Positions 53,641 through 62,608 of a stretch of DNA of 64,000 nucleotides are shown one piece after another. The DNA comes from SKPS01 sp964469215 (GTDB lineage Bacteria > Bacteroidota > Bacteroidia > Bacteroidales > SKPS01): assembly GCA_964469215.1 (NCBI GenBank), contig CAYXYB010000002.1, forward strand, positions 145,996 to 209,995. Reading direction: 5' to 3'. Position 1 is the first letter of the stretch. Each line of letters begins with the position of its first letter. Below the pieces are notes generated by a model. It did not search any database, had not been told where the DNA came from, and saw only the letters and a list, made by a program, of their open reading frames with translations. A program made the position numbers and the translations under genes.

Positions 53641-56600
53641 TTATAAAAGATTTGATTGTACTTTTTGCAATTGAGCTACCCAACTTAAAGTTGGAAGTTC
53701 GTAAGGTTTGAATTTTATCAATGTGTTTTCGTTGTCGTCATAATACCATGCTCTGTTGCTTCCCAGCTTTGCTGCTTTCTGGCTACCAATTAATTTAACC
53801 GAATTGTCTGGATTCATTTGTGAAGCAATGCGCTGTGAAAATTCTTTGAGCAAATTATCATCTAAGTTCTTTGAAAAATTATCCATCGTGTCAACTTGCA
53901 CCAATGAAAATACCCCAACATCTGCACCCTCTTTCAAAATGTAAGCAAGCAAGTTTCCTTCATCACTCATTGAATATCCGTCTTTCCTGAATGTCCTTCC
54001 TCTTTGAAGTGAAAAGAATGTTAAGTAGATATTTGTATTGTTAGTTGAATCTCCCGAAATACGGTTTTCAATTTCTTTCTTAACTTCTAATAAAGTTTCT
54101 TTTGCATATCTGCCGTTAACATTGACACACTCTTGGTCAATGTTCTTGAACAATTCACCAGGAATATTTACAAATTCTGAATCAACATTATAGAAATTGA
54201 ATGAATAAAATTTGCAACTAATCGGCTGTTGCTGTGCAGCAATTGAAATAATTGAACTACACATCACACGCAATCCGATATTTTCCTCGTAACCAGCAAC
54301 TAATAAATTTGAACCGCCCTGCCTTCTCATTACAGCCATCACATCTTCAGCTATTGCAACTGGCTCACCAACCCAAAGCCTCAAAGATTTTGGAATTGAA
54401 ACAGCTGACAATTTTTTCAAAGGGTGATTATCTTTTTCCATGATTGCTTTTTCTGAACCTCTGAAAATTATCTGTTTGAATTTGCTATGTCCGTTTTCAT
54501 TTGCTTTAGCGAATGAAACAACAGATTCAATAGTTTTAATCAGGTCATCTTTTTCAATAAAGAATGCTTGGAATCTTCGGTTACCTTCAACCTTTCCGTT
54601 TTCAGGGTTGTAAATTCCTTCTCCGGGTCTTGTCAAATCTCTTGCTGCAGGATTTCTATCGTCAAGTATTTGGTTTGAGTCAAGGTCTGAACACATTAAT
54701 GCAATCCGAATGTCTATTAACTCCTTTGTGCTTTTCTTGATGGAGTTGCCCGAAAGTGTTTGTGAAGATAAAAGTGTATTGATACCAAATGCCCTTCCTT
54801 TTCTTACAATTCGGTCAAATTTATCATCAACAGCTTGTTTGATGTTGTCATCCTCAGCGAAAAATTCTTGAAATTCATCAACAATCAAAAGAACTCTTGG
54901 CATTCTTTCATTCGGAAATTTTTCATGGTATTGCTCAATGTTCTGCACTCCTGCTTTGCTAAATACATTTTCTCTTCTCAATAATTCTTTTTCAACACCG
55001 TCCAGAACACTTAAGCCAAACTCTCTCTCTGATTCAATTGCAATCGTTCTGATGTGAGGAATTTTTTTGTCTGCGTAAACTGTGAACTCAACACCGCCTT
55101 TGAAGTCAATTAAATATATTTCAAGTTGGTCTGGCGAGTATTTCCAAATTGAGTTCGCAATAATCACATGTAGCAGATTACTTTTCCCTGAACCAGGTTT
55201 ACCAATTAATAAAGCTTGGTTATCATCATCGTTGTCAAACTTTAAGTTCTGAACCTCTAGGGCATGTCTGCCAATTGGCACGGCGTAATGCTTATGTGCT
55301 TTCTCTTTCCACCATTCATTTTGAGGAGCTATATATTTTGTGAAGGGAACTTTAATTGAACTAACATTCGGTAATTCTTTGTTTATATAATCAATGATTT
55401 CACCGTAAGGCAAATTTTTGTCAAACACAAAATGTTTATTTGAAGTATTTGTGTTCGTAAGCGAAATCTCTTTGATGTTGATTCCATCAAAAGCACTCCA
55501 ATCAATTCCATAAGGTAGTTTTGCATTTCTATCGTTAATCAGAATTGTATGTACTCCTGATTTTGGCCCACTCTTTATTATGTTCAATAATTTGTTTGCA
55601 GTTGTATCATTGAAACCATGAGGAAAGTTGTAAACCACTAAGAGGCGGTATGGTTCTGGAACTTCTTTTGTTTTGAGATTATAATCAGCAATGTCAGCGA
55701 ATTTATCCTGCAAATATTTCTGAATAACATTTTCAATAGCTCTTGTCAGAATTGCAAGTTGGTTTTCAATATCGTTCTGTTGAGTAAAAACCATTCCTCC
55801 ATAAATCTCGCGAAGCAAAGGGGTGAATGGTGCAGCATTCCCACCTAATTCAAGTGGATCTATGAAAGTGATTTTAGTTTTACTTGCAGGTAATGCTAAA
55901 AGAATTCTTGAAATAATATTGTGGGAAACTCGAATGGCTTCTTTAGTTTCAGCTATGTTTTTGCAATTAAACACAATGTTAGATTTGTTTAAAAATGGGA
56001 TACAGATAGGTAAATTAAATTCTTTTGGTATTTCTACACTTATATCCTCATTATTTTCGCTTGTGTTTTCTGTTGAAGTTTGGGTTTTTATCAAACTTGA
56101 TATTCTTTCAATTAGTTTCTCCCTATCGAAAACCGAACTAGAATTTGCAGCTTGCTCATAGATACTATTGATGCGAGAAATAATTTTTGATTTCACTCCC
56201 TTTCCTTTAATGATATTTGTATTCTCCTTATTAATTATAATCTTTTCTGCTTTTCCAAAATAATCGATATTGAAATCGTTTATTTCTGTTTCATTTTTTA
56301 TGACAATGCCATCGGTGAATATTGCAAGGTCTTCAATGATCTCATTTCTTCTTATACCAAAACCGGGTGCATTAACAACTATCGTATTAAGTTTTCCACT
56401 TTCTCTATTTGCAATAATCGTTTTCAGAACCTCTTCGTTCATACCACAAGCGATTATTAATAAGGGTTTCCCAAGCTGAACTACTTTATCTAATGCTGGC
56501 AAAATATCTTTAATATCAGAAACACCATATTGACAGAAAAGAACATATGAATTCTCTAATATGATTTCAGCATATTCTTCAGAATCCTCAAATTGAGGAG

Positions 56601-57291
56601 GTATGAGATTTCCGGAAAGATAACCCCTGTCAAATTGTAACTGGTCCGAAATTTCAATTTTATTATCAAGTTCAGTGTTAAGTTCTATTTCATTAATTTC
56701 AAAATCACTTATACTTTGAAAGTTTAAAGTAATTGTTTCATAACCAATCCGTACGTTTGAAGCTACCAGTTCTTTATTTCTTAATATGTTTTTACTATTC
56801 CAATTAAATTCATTTGGATTGAATGTTTCTGGCAACTTATTTAGTAATTGGGTGTGCTTATCCAGTGTTGTATTTTTATTTTTTAATTCGTTATCTGTTT
56901 TTTCTTTCAGGTTAATTAAAATTCTTTGGCTTCGATTCTTAAGTTCTTCTAATTTCTTATTTCTTTCATCAAGTTCTTTAGCTTTGTTTTTGTTGTATTC
57001 TTCTGCAAGTGAACAACGCAATATTTCAATTTTATTTTTGTCTTCATATTCTTTCTGTTTGTATTCTTCTGCAAAAGTATCTCGTAATACTTTAATCTCA
57101 TCAATTATTCTACTGCTTTCCTTATTAAGTGCTTCCCTGATGTTGGCAGATATTTCTTTTAATTTATTTCTATCATATTCATCATAAGATGTTCTACCAC
57201 TTCGTGCATAATAGTTAATACTATCAAGTTTTCTTACAATATTCTGCACTATAGTATTTAAAATCAAAAATCCACCTACCCCAATTAGCAA
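53641..57291 (-). CDS. FtsK/SpoIIIE-type (EssC-like) secretion ATPase with three ATPase modules
   Basis: The 1216-residue protein starts at TTG 57289-57291, the first possible start after the upstream stop codon. It opens with a membrane segment (LIGVGGFLILNTIVQNIV), then a long charged coiled coil (~50-160). The first module (~430-650) lacks a P-loop. The second is complete: Walker A LLIGKPGSGKSNLLH near 698, IYLIDFKGGVEF, Walker B VLLIVDEFQEFF near 803 and NTLLSSQTL sensor. The third (~975-1190) is degenerate, with VAGYEENIGLRV where a P-loop would be. Three FtsK modules with one active site and a WXG100 partner resemble type VII secretion EssC/EccC, though FHA domains are not apparent. No FtsK gamma (DNA-recognition) domain is present, against chromosome translocation. 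Confidence 0.88.
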   Translation of the reverse strand: MLIGVGGFLILNTIVQNIVRKLDSINYYARSGRTSYDEYDRNKLKEISANIREALNKESSRIIDEIKVLRDTFAEEYKQKEYEDKNKIEILRCSLAEEYNKNKAKELDERNKKLEELKNRSQRILINLKEKTDNELKNKNTTLDKHTQLLNKLPETFNPNEFNWNSKNILRNKELVASNVRIGYETITLNFQSISDFEINEIELNTELDNKIEISDQLQFDRGYLSGNLIPPQFEDSEEYAEIILENSYVLFCQYGVSDIKDILPALDKVVQLGKPLLIIACGMNEEVLKTIIANRESGKLNTIVVNAPGFGIRRNEIIEDLAIFTDGIVIKNETEINDFNIDYFGKAEKIIINKENTNIIKGKGVKSKIISRINSIYEQAANSSSVFDREKLIERISSLIKTQTSTENTSENNEDISVEIPKEFNLPICIPFLNKSNIVFNCKNIAETKEAIRVSHNIISRILLALPASKTKITFIDPLELGGNAAPFTPLLREIYGGMVFTQQNDIENQLAILTRAIENVIQKYLQDKFADIADYNLKTKEVPEPYRLLVVYNFPHGFNDTTANKLLNIIKSGPKSGVHTILINDRNAKLPYGIDWSAFDGINIKEISLTNTNTSNKHFVFDKNLPYGEIIDYINKELPNVSSIKVPFTKYIAPQNEWWKEKAHKHYAVPIGRHALEVQNLKFDNDDDNQALLIGKPGSGKSNLLHVIIANSIWKYSPDQLEIYLIDFKGGVEFTVYADKKIPHIRTIAIESEREFGLSVLDGVEKELLRRENVFSKAGVQNIEQYHEKFPNERMPRVLLIVDEFQEFFAEDDNIKQAVDDKFDRIVRKGRAFGINTLLSSQTLSGNSIKKSTKELIDIRIALMCSDLDSNQILDDRNPAARDLTRPGEGIYNPENGKVEGNRRFQAFFIEKDDLIKTIESVVSFAKANENGHSKFKQIIFRGSEKAIMEKDNHPLKKLSAVSIPKSLRLWVGEPVAIAEDVMAVMRRQGGSNLLVAGYEENIGLRVMCSSIISIAAQQQPISCKFYSFNFYNVDSEFVNIPGELFKNIDQECVNVNGRYAKETLLEVKKEIENRISGDSTNNTNIYLTFFSLQRGRTFRKDGYSMSDEGNLLAYILKEGADVGVFSLVQVDTMDNFSKNLDDNLLKEFSQRIASQMNPDNSVKLIGSQKAAKLGSNRAWYYDDNENTLIKFKPYELPTLSWVAQLQKVQSNLL

Positions 57292-57300
57292 TCCTAAATA

Positions 57301-57720
57301 TCATTTAATTGTAAACAAAATAAATACACCAAGACCTACAACAAACCACTTAGCGATATTGTTGTTGTCTTTAGAACTGTTCATATCGCTAACAATTCTA
57401 GAAATAGCATCTCCTACATAAGTTCCATTTTCCCAATCCTTTGTAGCATCTATTATCTGTTGCTTGTGTTGATTTTGCATAAAATTTAATGAATCAACCA
57501 TAGCTGCCGTTGATTTTAAAACTTGTTGCGAATGATTATTTTGACTAGAAGTCAAAGAATTAGCAAAGCTTGTTTCAATGGCTGTTCTTTCACTCTCTAG
57601 ATTCCTTACTATGGAATTGTAATGAGATTCAATAGTTAAAATCTCTTTGTTTAAATTAGCTAGAAAGTCGGGTGCTGAATCAGTCTCAAGTATTATTTCA
57701 ATTTGTGATTTGTTCTCCAT
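57301..57720 (-). CDS. Coiled-coil protein with C-terminal membrane anchor
   Basis: From ATG 57718-57720 (MENKSQIEIILE) the protein has 139 residues; the longer frame adds ten codons from a weaker start. It is mostly helical (SHYNSIVRNLESERTAIETS...) and ends in one transmembrane segment (WFVVGLGVFILFTI) with almost nothing after it, a tail-anchored layout. Its stop lies 9 bp before the start of the FtsK-type ATPase, so the pair is probably co-translated. Unknown function; a membrane partner of the ATPase is plausible. Confidence 0.7.
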   Translation of the reverse strand: MENKSQIEIILETDSAPDFLANLNKEILTIESHYNSIVRNLESERTAIETSFANSLTSSQNNHSQQVLKSTAAMVDSLNFMQNQHKQQIIDATKDWENGTYVGDAISRIVSDMNSSKDNNNIAKWFVVGLGVFILFTIK

Positions 57721-57837
57721 TATTGGTAATGTTTTTGATTTAATAATCATTTCATTGTCTGTCGAGTGGTCTTATAGGGTAATTCATACAGATCTATCAG
57801 TCGTTGTCCCTTATCAATACCTCACTTGAGCGTTTGG

Positions 57838-57895
57838 GTTACTAATTAATTGGGCTAAGGACTAACCACCGCTCATAGTCCTGTTAATTAGCAAC
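57838..57895. other. Nested stem-loop element
   Basis: GTT-A-CTAATTAA (57838-57849) pairs with TTAATTAG-C-AAC (57884-57895) with a single A/C mismatch. Inside it, GGACT (57859-57863) pairs with AGTCC (57877-57881). No T-run follows in either direction. It sits in the leader between the proline-rich peptide gene and the coiled-coil gene of the T7SS-like operon, so it could be an attenuator, processing site or small structured RNA. Confidence 0.5.
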
Positions 57896-57900
57896 CGTTT

Positions 57901-58017
57901 TTATTTATTCTTACCACCTTTTGGTTTTGGTGGTTCTTGCCCTTCTCTTATTACCCTGTCCTTTGGCGGTGGAGGAGGTTGCGGTGGTGGTGTCGGTTTT
58001 TTCTCGTGCTTGCACAT
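57901..58017 (-). CDS. Small proline-rich peptide
   Basis: This 38-codon frame begins MCKHEKKPTPPPQPPPPPKD and ends PPKPKGGKNK. Ten of its residues in the first half are proline, and the rest is strongly basic. Such a composition is unlikely by chance in AT-rich DNA and the frame sits in order with neighbouring small genes. No homologue recognised; could be a linker-like adaptor. Confidence 0.55.
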   Translation of the reverse strand: MCKHEKKPTPPPQPPPPPKDRVIREGQEPPKPKGGKNK

Positions 58018-58087
58018 TTTGATTTTTTTATAATTGATTAGACTGAATTATCTGCTCTAACATTACTTTAATCTCAACAACTACGAT

Positions 58088-58219
58088 TTAATTTTCAGTA
58101 GTCTGATTTGAAATTTCTATTCTGTGAACCGTCTCTTTTTTGTTGAAGTAGTTATAACCAAAAGGCAACATTAATAATAGGATTACAATAAGTCCGGCAA
58201 TAAGATATTTTTTTGACAT
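58088..58219 (-). CDS. Small single-pass membrane protein
   Basis: This 43-codon frame from ATG 58217-58219 has a lysine-flanked hydrophobic helix (KKYLIAGLIVILLLMLPFGY) followed by a short polar tail. It lies 9 bp after the 146-residue membrane gene on the same strand. Function unknown; small membrane proteins are common in type VII secretion loci. Confidence 0.6.
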   Translation of the reverse strand: MSKKYLIAGLIVILLLMLPFGYNYFNKKETVHRIEISNQTTEN

Positions 58220-58228
58220 ATAAATATG

Positions 58229-58669
58229 TTAAAACTTTTTGTCATTGATGAACATATTGTGGTCTGAATGTTTTGCAAAATTACATGTAAGATAGTCTTT
58301 AAAATGATTATCAGCGTCTTGAATAGTCCCATTATTGTTTGTATAATGTTCTATAAGTTCGTTATGCCAATTATAGAGTTCGTTTGGATAGGGAATCCCT
58401 GAGTATTTATATCCTTTGGTAAAATTATTAAATGCTCTAATGAGGTAGGAAATTGCAAATAAAACACATATAATTGCTATTGTAAAAAGTCCACAGAAAA
58501 TGAAATTCAAATAAGTATCAATATTGTAGTCAAATGTTGTTATTACAAAATATAAAGCAGTAGATAAAGCCGAAATAATTGCTATGGGAATGTTCATTGA
58601 GTTCAAGACTTCTGTTCGTCTTGCATTCTCTTTATGATATAGTTCTCGATAAAATTCAAACTTGTCCAT
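58229..58669 (-). CDS. Two-helix membrane protein (2TM), first gene of the T7SS-like operon
   Basis: The 146-residue protein has a helical N-terminus (MDKFEFYRELYHKENARRTE), two transmembrane segments (IPIAIISALSTALYFVITTF and FIFCGLFTIAIICVLFAISY) and a ~65-residue soluble tail. The layout resembles SLATT-type two-helix effectors or small secretion accessory proteins; I cannot choose between them. A TATTTTTG (-7-like) at 58681-58674 on the minus strand lies just five bases before the start, so a leaderless transcript or a further upstream promoter is possible. Confidence 0.65.
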   Translation of the reverse strand: MDKFEFYRELYHKENARRTEVLNSMNIPIAIISALSTALYFVITTFDYNIDTYLNFIFCGLFTIAIICVLFAISYLIRAFNNFTKGYKYSGIPYPNELYNWHNELIEHYTNNNGTIQDADNHFKDYLTCNFAKHSDHNMFINDKKF

Positions 58670-58932
58670 ACCTCAAAAATAGTTTTTCTATCTGATTGCT
58701 GTCTTAAAATGATTGTTAACTTATAGCCCAAATACTCCCGCACATCCCCCAAACCGATCCGCCGGATTGTCCATCCGCCTCCTACCTACATCTACTCCTT
58801 ATGCACCTTTCCATCTTGTGCTCATGTCATTACCCGGTAATTTCATTTTGTATCTCACTGGCTTCTTCAAAATTGGGTGTATATTTGTAATGTATTGTAA
58901 TATAGCTATCTATCAAATTCTGTTCAGATTTC

Positions 58933-58966
58933 AAACAGCCTTTGCCCATTTGATCAAAGGCTGTTT
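58933..58966. terminator. Bidirectional-type hairpin overlapping the end of the DUF5131 gene
   Basis: AAACAGCCTTTG (58933-58944) pairs perfectly with CAAAGGCTGTTT (58955-58966) over 12 bp with a 10-nt loop. The stop codon of the minus-strand gene (58954-58956) lies at the hairpin, so its last codons form part of the stem. T-tracts are short on both sides. Confidence 0.65.
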
Positions 58967-60558
58967 TCGGGTTTAAGTATATGGAATCCAAAGAGTTGCA
59001 ACTGTTTTTTGGAGAAAAACTCCAAAAAAGACTTATCGGGGAGGGTGATGAGTCCGTAGATCTCGTTGTTGTTCAGGAGGTTAAGGCCTTCTTCGTGGGT
59101 TTGTATCAGTTTGGGTTCGGGTTGGGTCTTTTCGGGTTTGTCGGGGGTGGTGGCGTCGGGATCGGTGCCGGGTTCGGGGGGCGTGGCGGGCTGTTTCAGT
59201 TTGCCATAAGCGGCGGCAATGGAGAGGTCGCCGGTGCGCATCTTTTCCTGCAGGGATCTGGGGGCGCTTGACATCACTGCGCCATACCGCACCACGGTGG
59301 AACGCCCCACACCTGCCAGCCGTGCGATCTCGGCGTGGGTGTCTATCGCCTGCTCCACATCCTCGCTCCTGCCACCTTTGGAGAGGTTGGCACGGGCTAA
59401 CTGCTCCAAGGTATCCTTGCTGTTCCACGCCAGATCGATCTTCTCCACCGCCGAGAGGTTGCGCCGCTGGAACTGGTGCCGCACCATCCACAGCTTCACC
59501 TCCTCAAGGTTCTCAAAAGGCTCCGTCACCTCCTTCGTGGGGATCTCCAAAAGCCCCAGCTCCATAGCCACCATCAGCCGGGTGTGACCCTCCAGCAGGA
59601 GGTTCACCTCCCCTACCCTGCCAAACAGGACGGGGTCGTGCATGCCGTTCTTCCGGATGTCGTCGCGCAACTGCGCCAGAAGCCTCTTGTCCATCACCGG
59701 CAGGTAGCTCTTCAGCTCCCAGATGGTGGTGAGGCCGTAGTGGTCGTCCATCACCAGGTAATCGTGTCCGAACAGATGCACCGTGGGGACTTTGCCGTCG
59801 GGCTGGAGCGGATTGTCGAGCCAGAGCCGTCCGTCTAACATGCGGCCACCACGGATGTAGTAACGGTGCAGCTTGTTCAGCGTGGGGTCGTCGGGATCGG
59901 GGTTGTTGGCAGCATCTCCCCACCCTTTGAAGAGGAACGGAACCTTCTGTTTGTCGCACTGCTTCCGGATACCATCCACCCAATCCTTCTCCATCGGCCG
60001 TGCATCAATACCCTGCTCGCCGGAAACATACGCAAAGGCCAGCCCTTTCATATCCACCTTAGTGATCTCCTCTAACAGCGGCTCGAAGGCAATAAATTTC
60101 TGTTTGGCACCACACCCTTGCAATTCTGCAATGCGGCCGGTGGCAGCCTGTGTGCCCACCGAGACACCCATAACGATATTGTCGTGCCAGGTGAGGTCGG
60201 GGAGGTCATTCAGCCGTTCGGGACGTTTGGTGAGTACATAATATATATGGTGTGGGGTATCGCCCATGGCCTTGAAAGCTTTGGCGATGAATTCCGCGGG
60301 GACATCGGGGTGGAAGAGGTCGGAGAGAGGGCTAACCCACACCTGTCGGGGATCTTTCCAGTTGGCGGGTTCTGCCAGGGCATCGTCGAAGCACACCACG
60401 TTATCGAAACCACCATGGTATTTCGGGGTTTTGGGGTTGGTAGCCAGTCGGTTCACCAGCTTTTCGGCTGTACAGTGCGCACACTCATCAGAGACATGTC
60501 CGCACCCCACGGTCAGGTTCCAGTTCTCAAACGCTGCATCAACAAAAGGTGAAAGCAT
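58954..60558 (-). CDS. DUF5131 (phage Gp37/Gp68-like) protein fused to a ParB-like domain
   Basis: The 534-residue protein has two parts. Residues 1-240 match DUF5131: WNLTVGCGHVSDECAHCTAEK (cysteine cluster), VWVSPLSDLFHPDVP, YYVLTKRPERL, FIAFEPLLEEI and GWGDAANNPD. Residues ~275-430 resemble a ParB N-terminal/HTH module: LRDDIRKNGMHDPVLFGR, LLEGHTRLMVAMEL and a later helix-turn-helix THAEIARLAGVGRSTVVRYG. A proline-rich stretch (PEPGTDPDATTPDKPEKTQPEP) precedes the end. DUF5131 proteins are common on phages and mobile elements and are often annotated as radical-SAM-related, though function is unproven. The gene is visibly GC-richer than its neighbours, a sign of transfer. Confidence 0.85.
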   Translation of the reverse strand: MLSPFVDAAFENWNLTVGCGHVSDECAHCTAEKLVNRLATNPKTPKYHGGFDNVVCFDDALAEPANWKDPRQVWVSPLSDLFHPDVPAEFIAKAFKAMGDTPHHIYYVLTKRPERLNDLPDLTWHDNIVMGVSVGTQAATGRIAELQGCGAKQKFIAFEPLLEEITKVDMKGLAFAYVSGEQGIDARPMEKDWVDGIRKQCDKQKVPFLFKGWGDAANNPDPDDPTLNKLHRYYIRGGRMLDGRLWLDNPLQPDGKVPTVHLFGHDYLVMDDHYGLTTIWELKSYLPVMDKRLLAQLRDDIRKNGMHDPVLFGRVGEVNLLLEGHTRLMVAMELGLLEIPTKEVTEPFENLEEVKLWMVRHQFQRRNLSAVEKIDLAWNSKDTLEQLARANLSKGGRSEDVEQAIDTHAEIARLAGVGRSTVVRYGAVMSSAPRSLQEKMRTGDLSIAAAYGKLKQPATPPEPGTDPDATTPDKPEKTQPEPKLIQTHEEGLNLLNNNEIYGLITLPDKSFLEFFSKKQLQLFGFHILKPENSL

Positions 60559-60811
60559 CCGGGTGAGGTATTGATGGTTACAGTTTTTGAAGGGGTAAAT
60601 ATAGAGAAATATTTAAAACAAACAATTCTTTGATATTTTTTTCACATGACAGAAACCATGGCGGTTTGTTTCGTGCAATCAGGGAATCGGGGAATCGGGG
60701 AATCGGGGGAATTTTTAAAAATTCATAACTTTTGACTTTTAACTAATAACTTATAACTCATAACTTATAATTCATAACTTATAACTCATAACTTATAATT
60801 CATAACTCTGT
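60559..60811. repeat. Tandem repeats of the second block (GGGGAATCG, CATAACTTATAA)
   Basis: GAATCGGGG units (60683-60712) are followed by AAAAATTCATAACTTTTGAC and CATAACTTATAA units up to 60811. Order and sequence match 17540-17688 of the first block. The 358-bp stretch 60559-60916 contains no other gene except the nuclease remnant. Confidence 0.75.
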
Positions 60812-60877
60812 CTAGTTAAACGAATCCTTCGTCGAGATGCCTTGCCTGTGGTATGCTCTGTTGAGCCATGGCGGCAT
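60812..60877 (-). pseudogene. Remnant of a secreted nuclease gene
   Basis: The minus strand reads MPPWLNRAYHRQGISTKDSF then N-stop. This is the last ~22 codons of the nuclease at 17689-18228 at near-identity. Immediately upstream (60878-60891) is GGTTTGTTTCATG, the sequence found just before that gene's start. The coding body has been lost, joining both ends. Confidence 0.85.
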
Positions 60878-60916
60878 AGGTTTGTTTCATGGGTTTCTGT
60901 GGTTTGACGGTTATTT

Positions 60917-61856
60917 TTATTCCCGTTTTACAATTTTGAGGTTTCCTTCTGAATGTTCCATAAAGGCATTACAATCATTTAAATATTGCTCCATCCCGGC
61001 CATATCATCACCGTAAACAAATGAACTGAATTCAAAGGCACGCTGCAACATACGAATATATGGGGTGGCATCCTGCTGTCGGGTCAGTTTCCTCAACACG
61101 CCTGAATAGTCATCGCGATAAACCATGGGGATGATGATTTTGGTATGCCCTGAAGAGCTCTTCAAACAGTTCCAAACGCATTGGATCATAAGGATAACCA
61201 AATGCTCTGGCAGCGGCAAGAGGAGAGGATAGTATACCGGCATCATGAGTTTTCAATATTGCACTGATCAATTTGTCGAGTTTATGAAACTCCTTGTTCA
61301 ACCCAAGTTCATTCGAGACTTCTCTTGCTTCGTCCCTGATTTTATTCAATTCATCCTCACCATTTATCCTGACTATTTGTTCCAATTTTTCTTCAATTTG
61401 CGAAATGGTAAGAGTCTTTGAAGTTTGTCCTTGCCTTTTGGATGGTTGTAAATTCTCTAAAAATGCTCTTGCCTGACTGGATACACGCAAATTTCCGAAG
61501 AAATGGCTATCATTGTCTGATGGGCCATAGCCTTTCAACAACCGGATGGTTATGCCCGGGAGATTCACTTTCCTGGTGTATTTGTATGTCAGAAAAATAT
61601 GGCCTGCCTGTGTAGGCTTAAATTCCAGGGCAGAGCGATGGCTGATTATAGCACCCGAGTAGAGATTTCCAAGAATGATAAACAGATTGCGCCTGACTAT
61701 TTCTTCATCCCTGTCTGTCATGTTTGAAGTGTATAATCGTGGGGCAATTTTGCGAATTATGCCTCTCCTTTGAAGTCTTGAAATCTGTGCTGAGATTTTC
61801 TTGTCGGCAGTACCAAAAATGACCTCATTTAAATATATGTCGGGAATATTTTCCAT
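60917..61856 (-). pseudogene. Fic-family protein with AbiEi-like N-terminus, catalytic core deleted
   Basis: The first frame (61856-61110) encodes a winged-helix, AbiEi-antitoxin-like N-terminus (GIIRKIAPRLYTSN, ISHRSALEFKPTQAGHIFL) followed by a helical region ending RAFGYPYDPMRLELFEELFRA. The second frame (61246-60917) continues with GHTKIIIPMVYRDDYSGVL and ends YLNDCNAFMEHSEGNLKIVK, as in the C-terminus of Fic proteins downstream of the HPFxxGNGR active site. The two parts meet near 61115-61145 in different frames, and the Fic core with HPFxxGNGR is missing. I read this as an internal deletion plus frameshift. Fic enzymes AMPylate proteins; this one should be inactive. An AbiEi-like fragment could still be made. 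Confidence 0.65.

Positions 61857-62608
<752 letters not shown>

Noticed and set aside
53641..57291. FtsK/SpoIIIE protein considered as the chromosome translocase
   Set aside because: It has one membrane segment, a coiled coil, three ATPase modules with one intact, and no gamma domain; neighbours are WXG100-like and toxin genes.
59081..60552. Several long open frames on both strands across the DUF5131-ParB gene
   Set aside because: They are shadows caused by the high GC content; only the 534-codon minus frame has family motifs.
60683..60812. GAATCGGGG and CATAACT repeat runs considered as a CRISPR array, given the Cas6-like gene
   Set aside because: Units are contiguous and degenerate with no unique spacers; the same run recurs in the other block.
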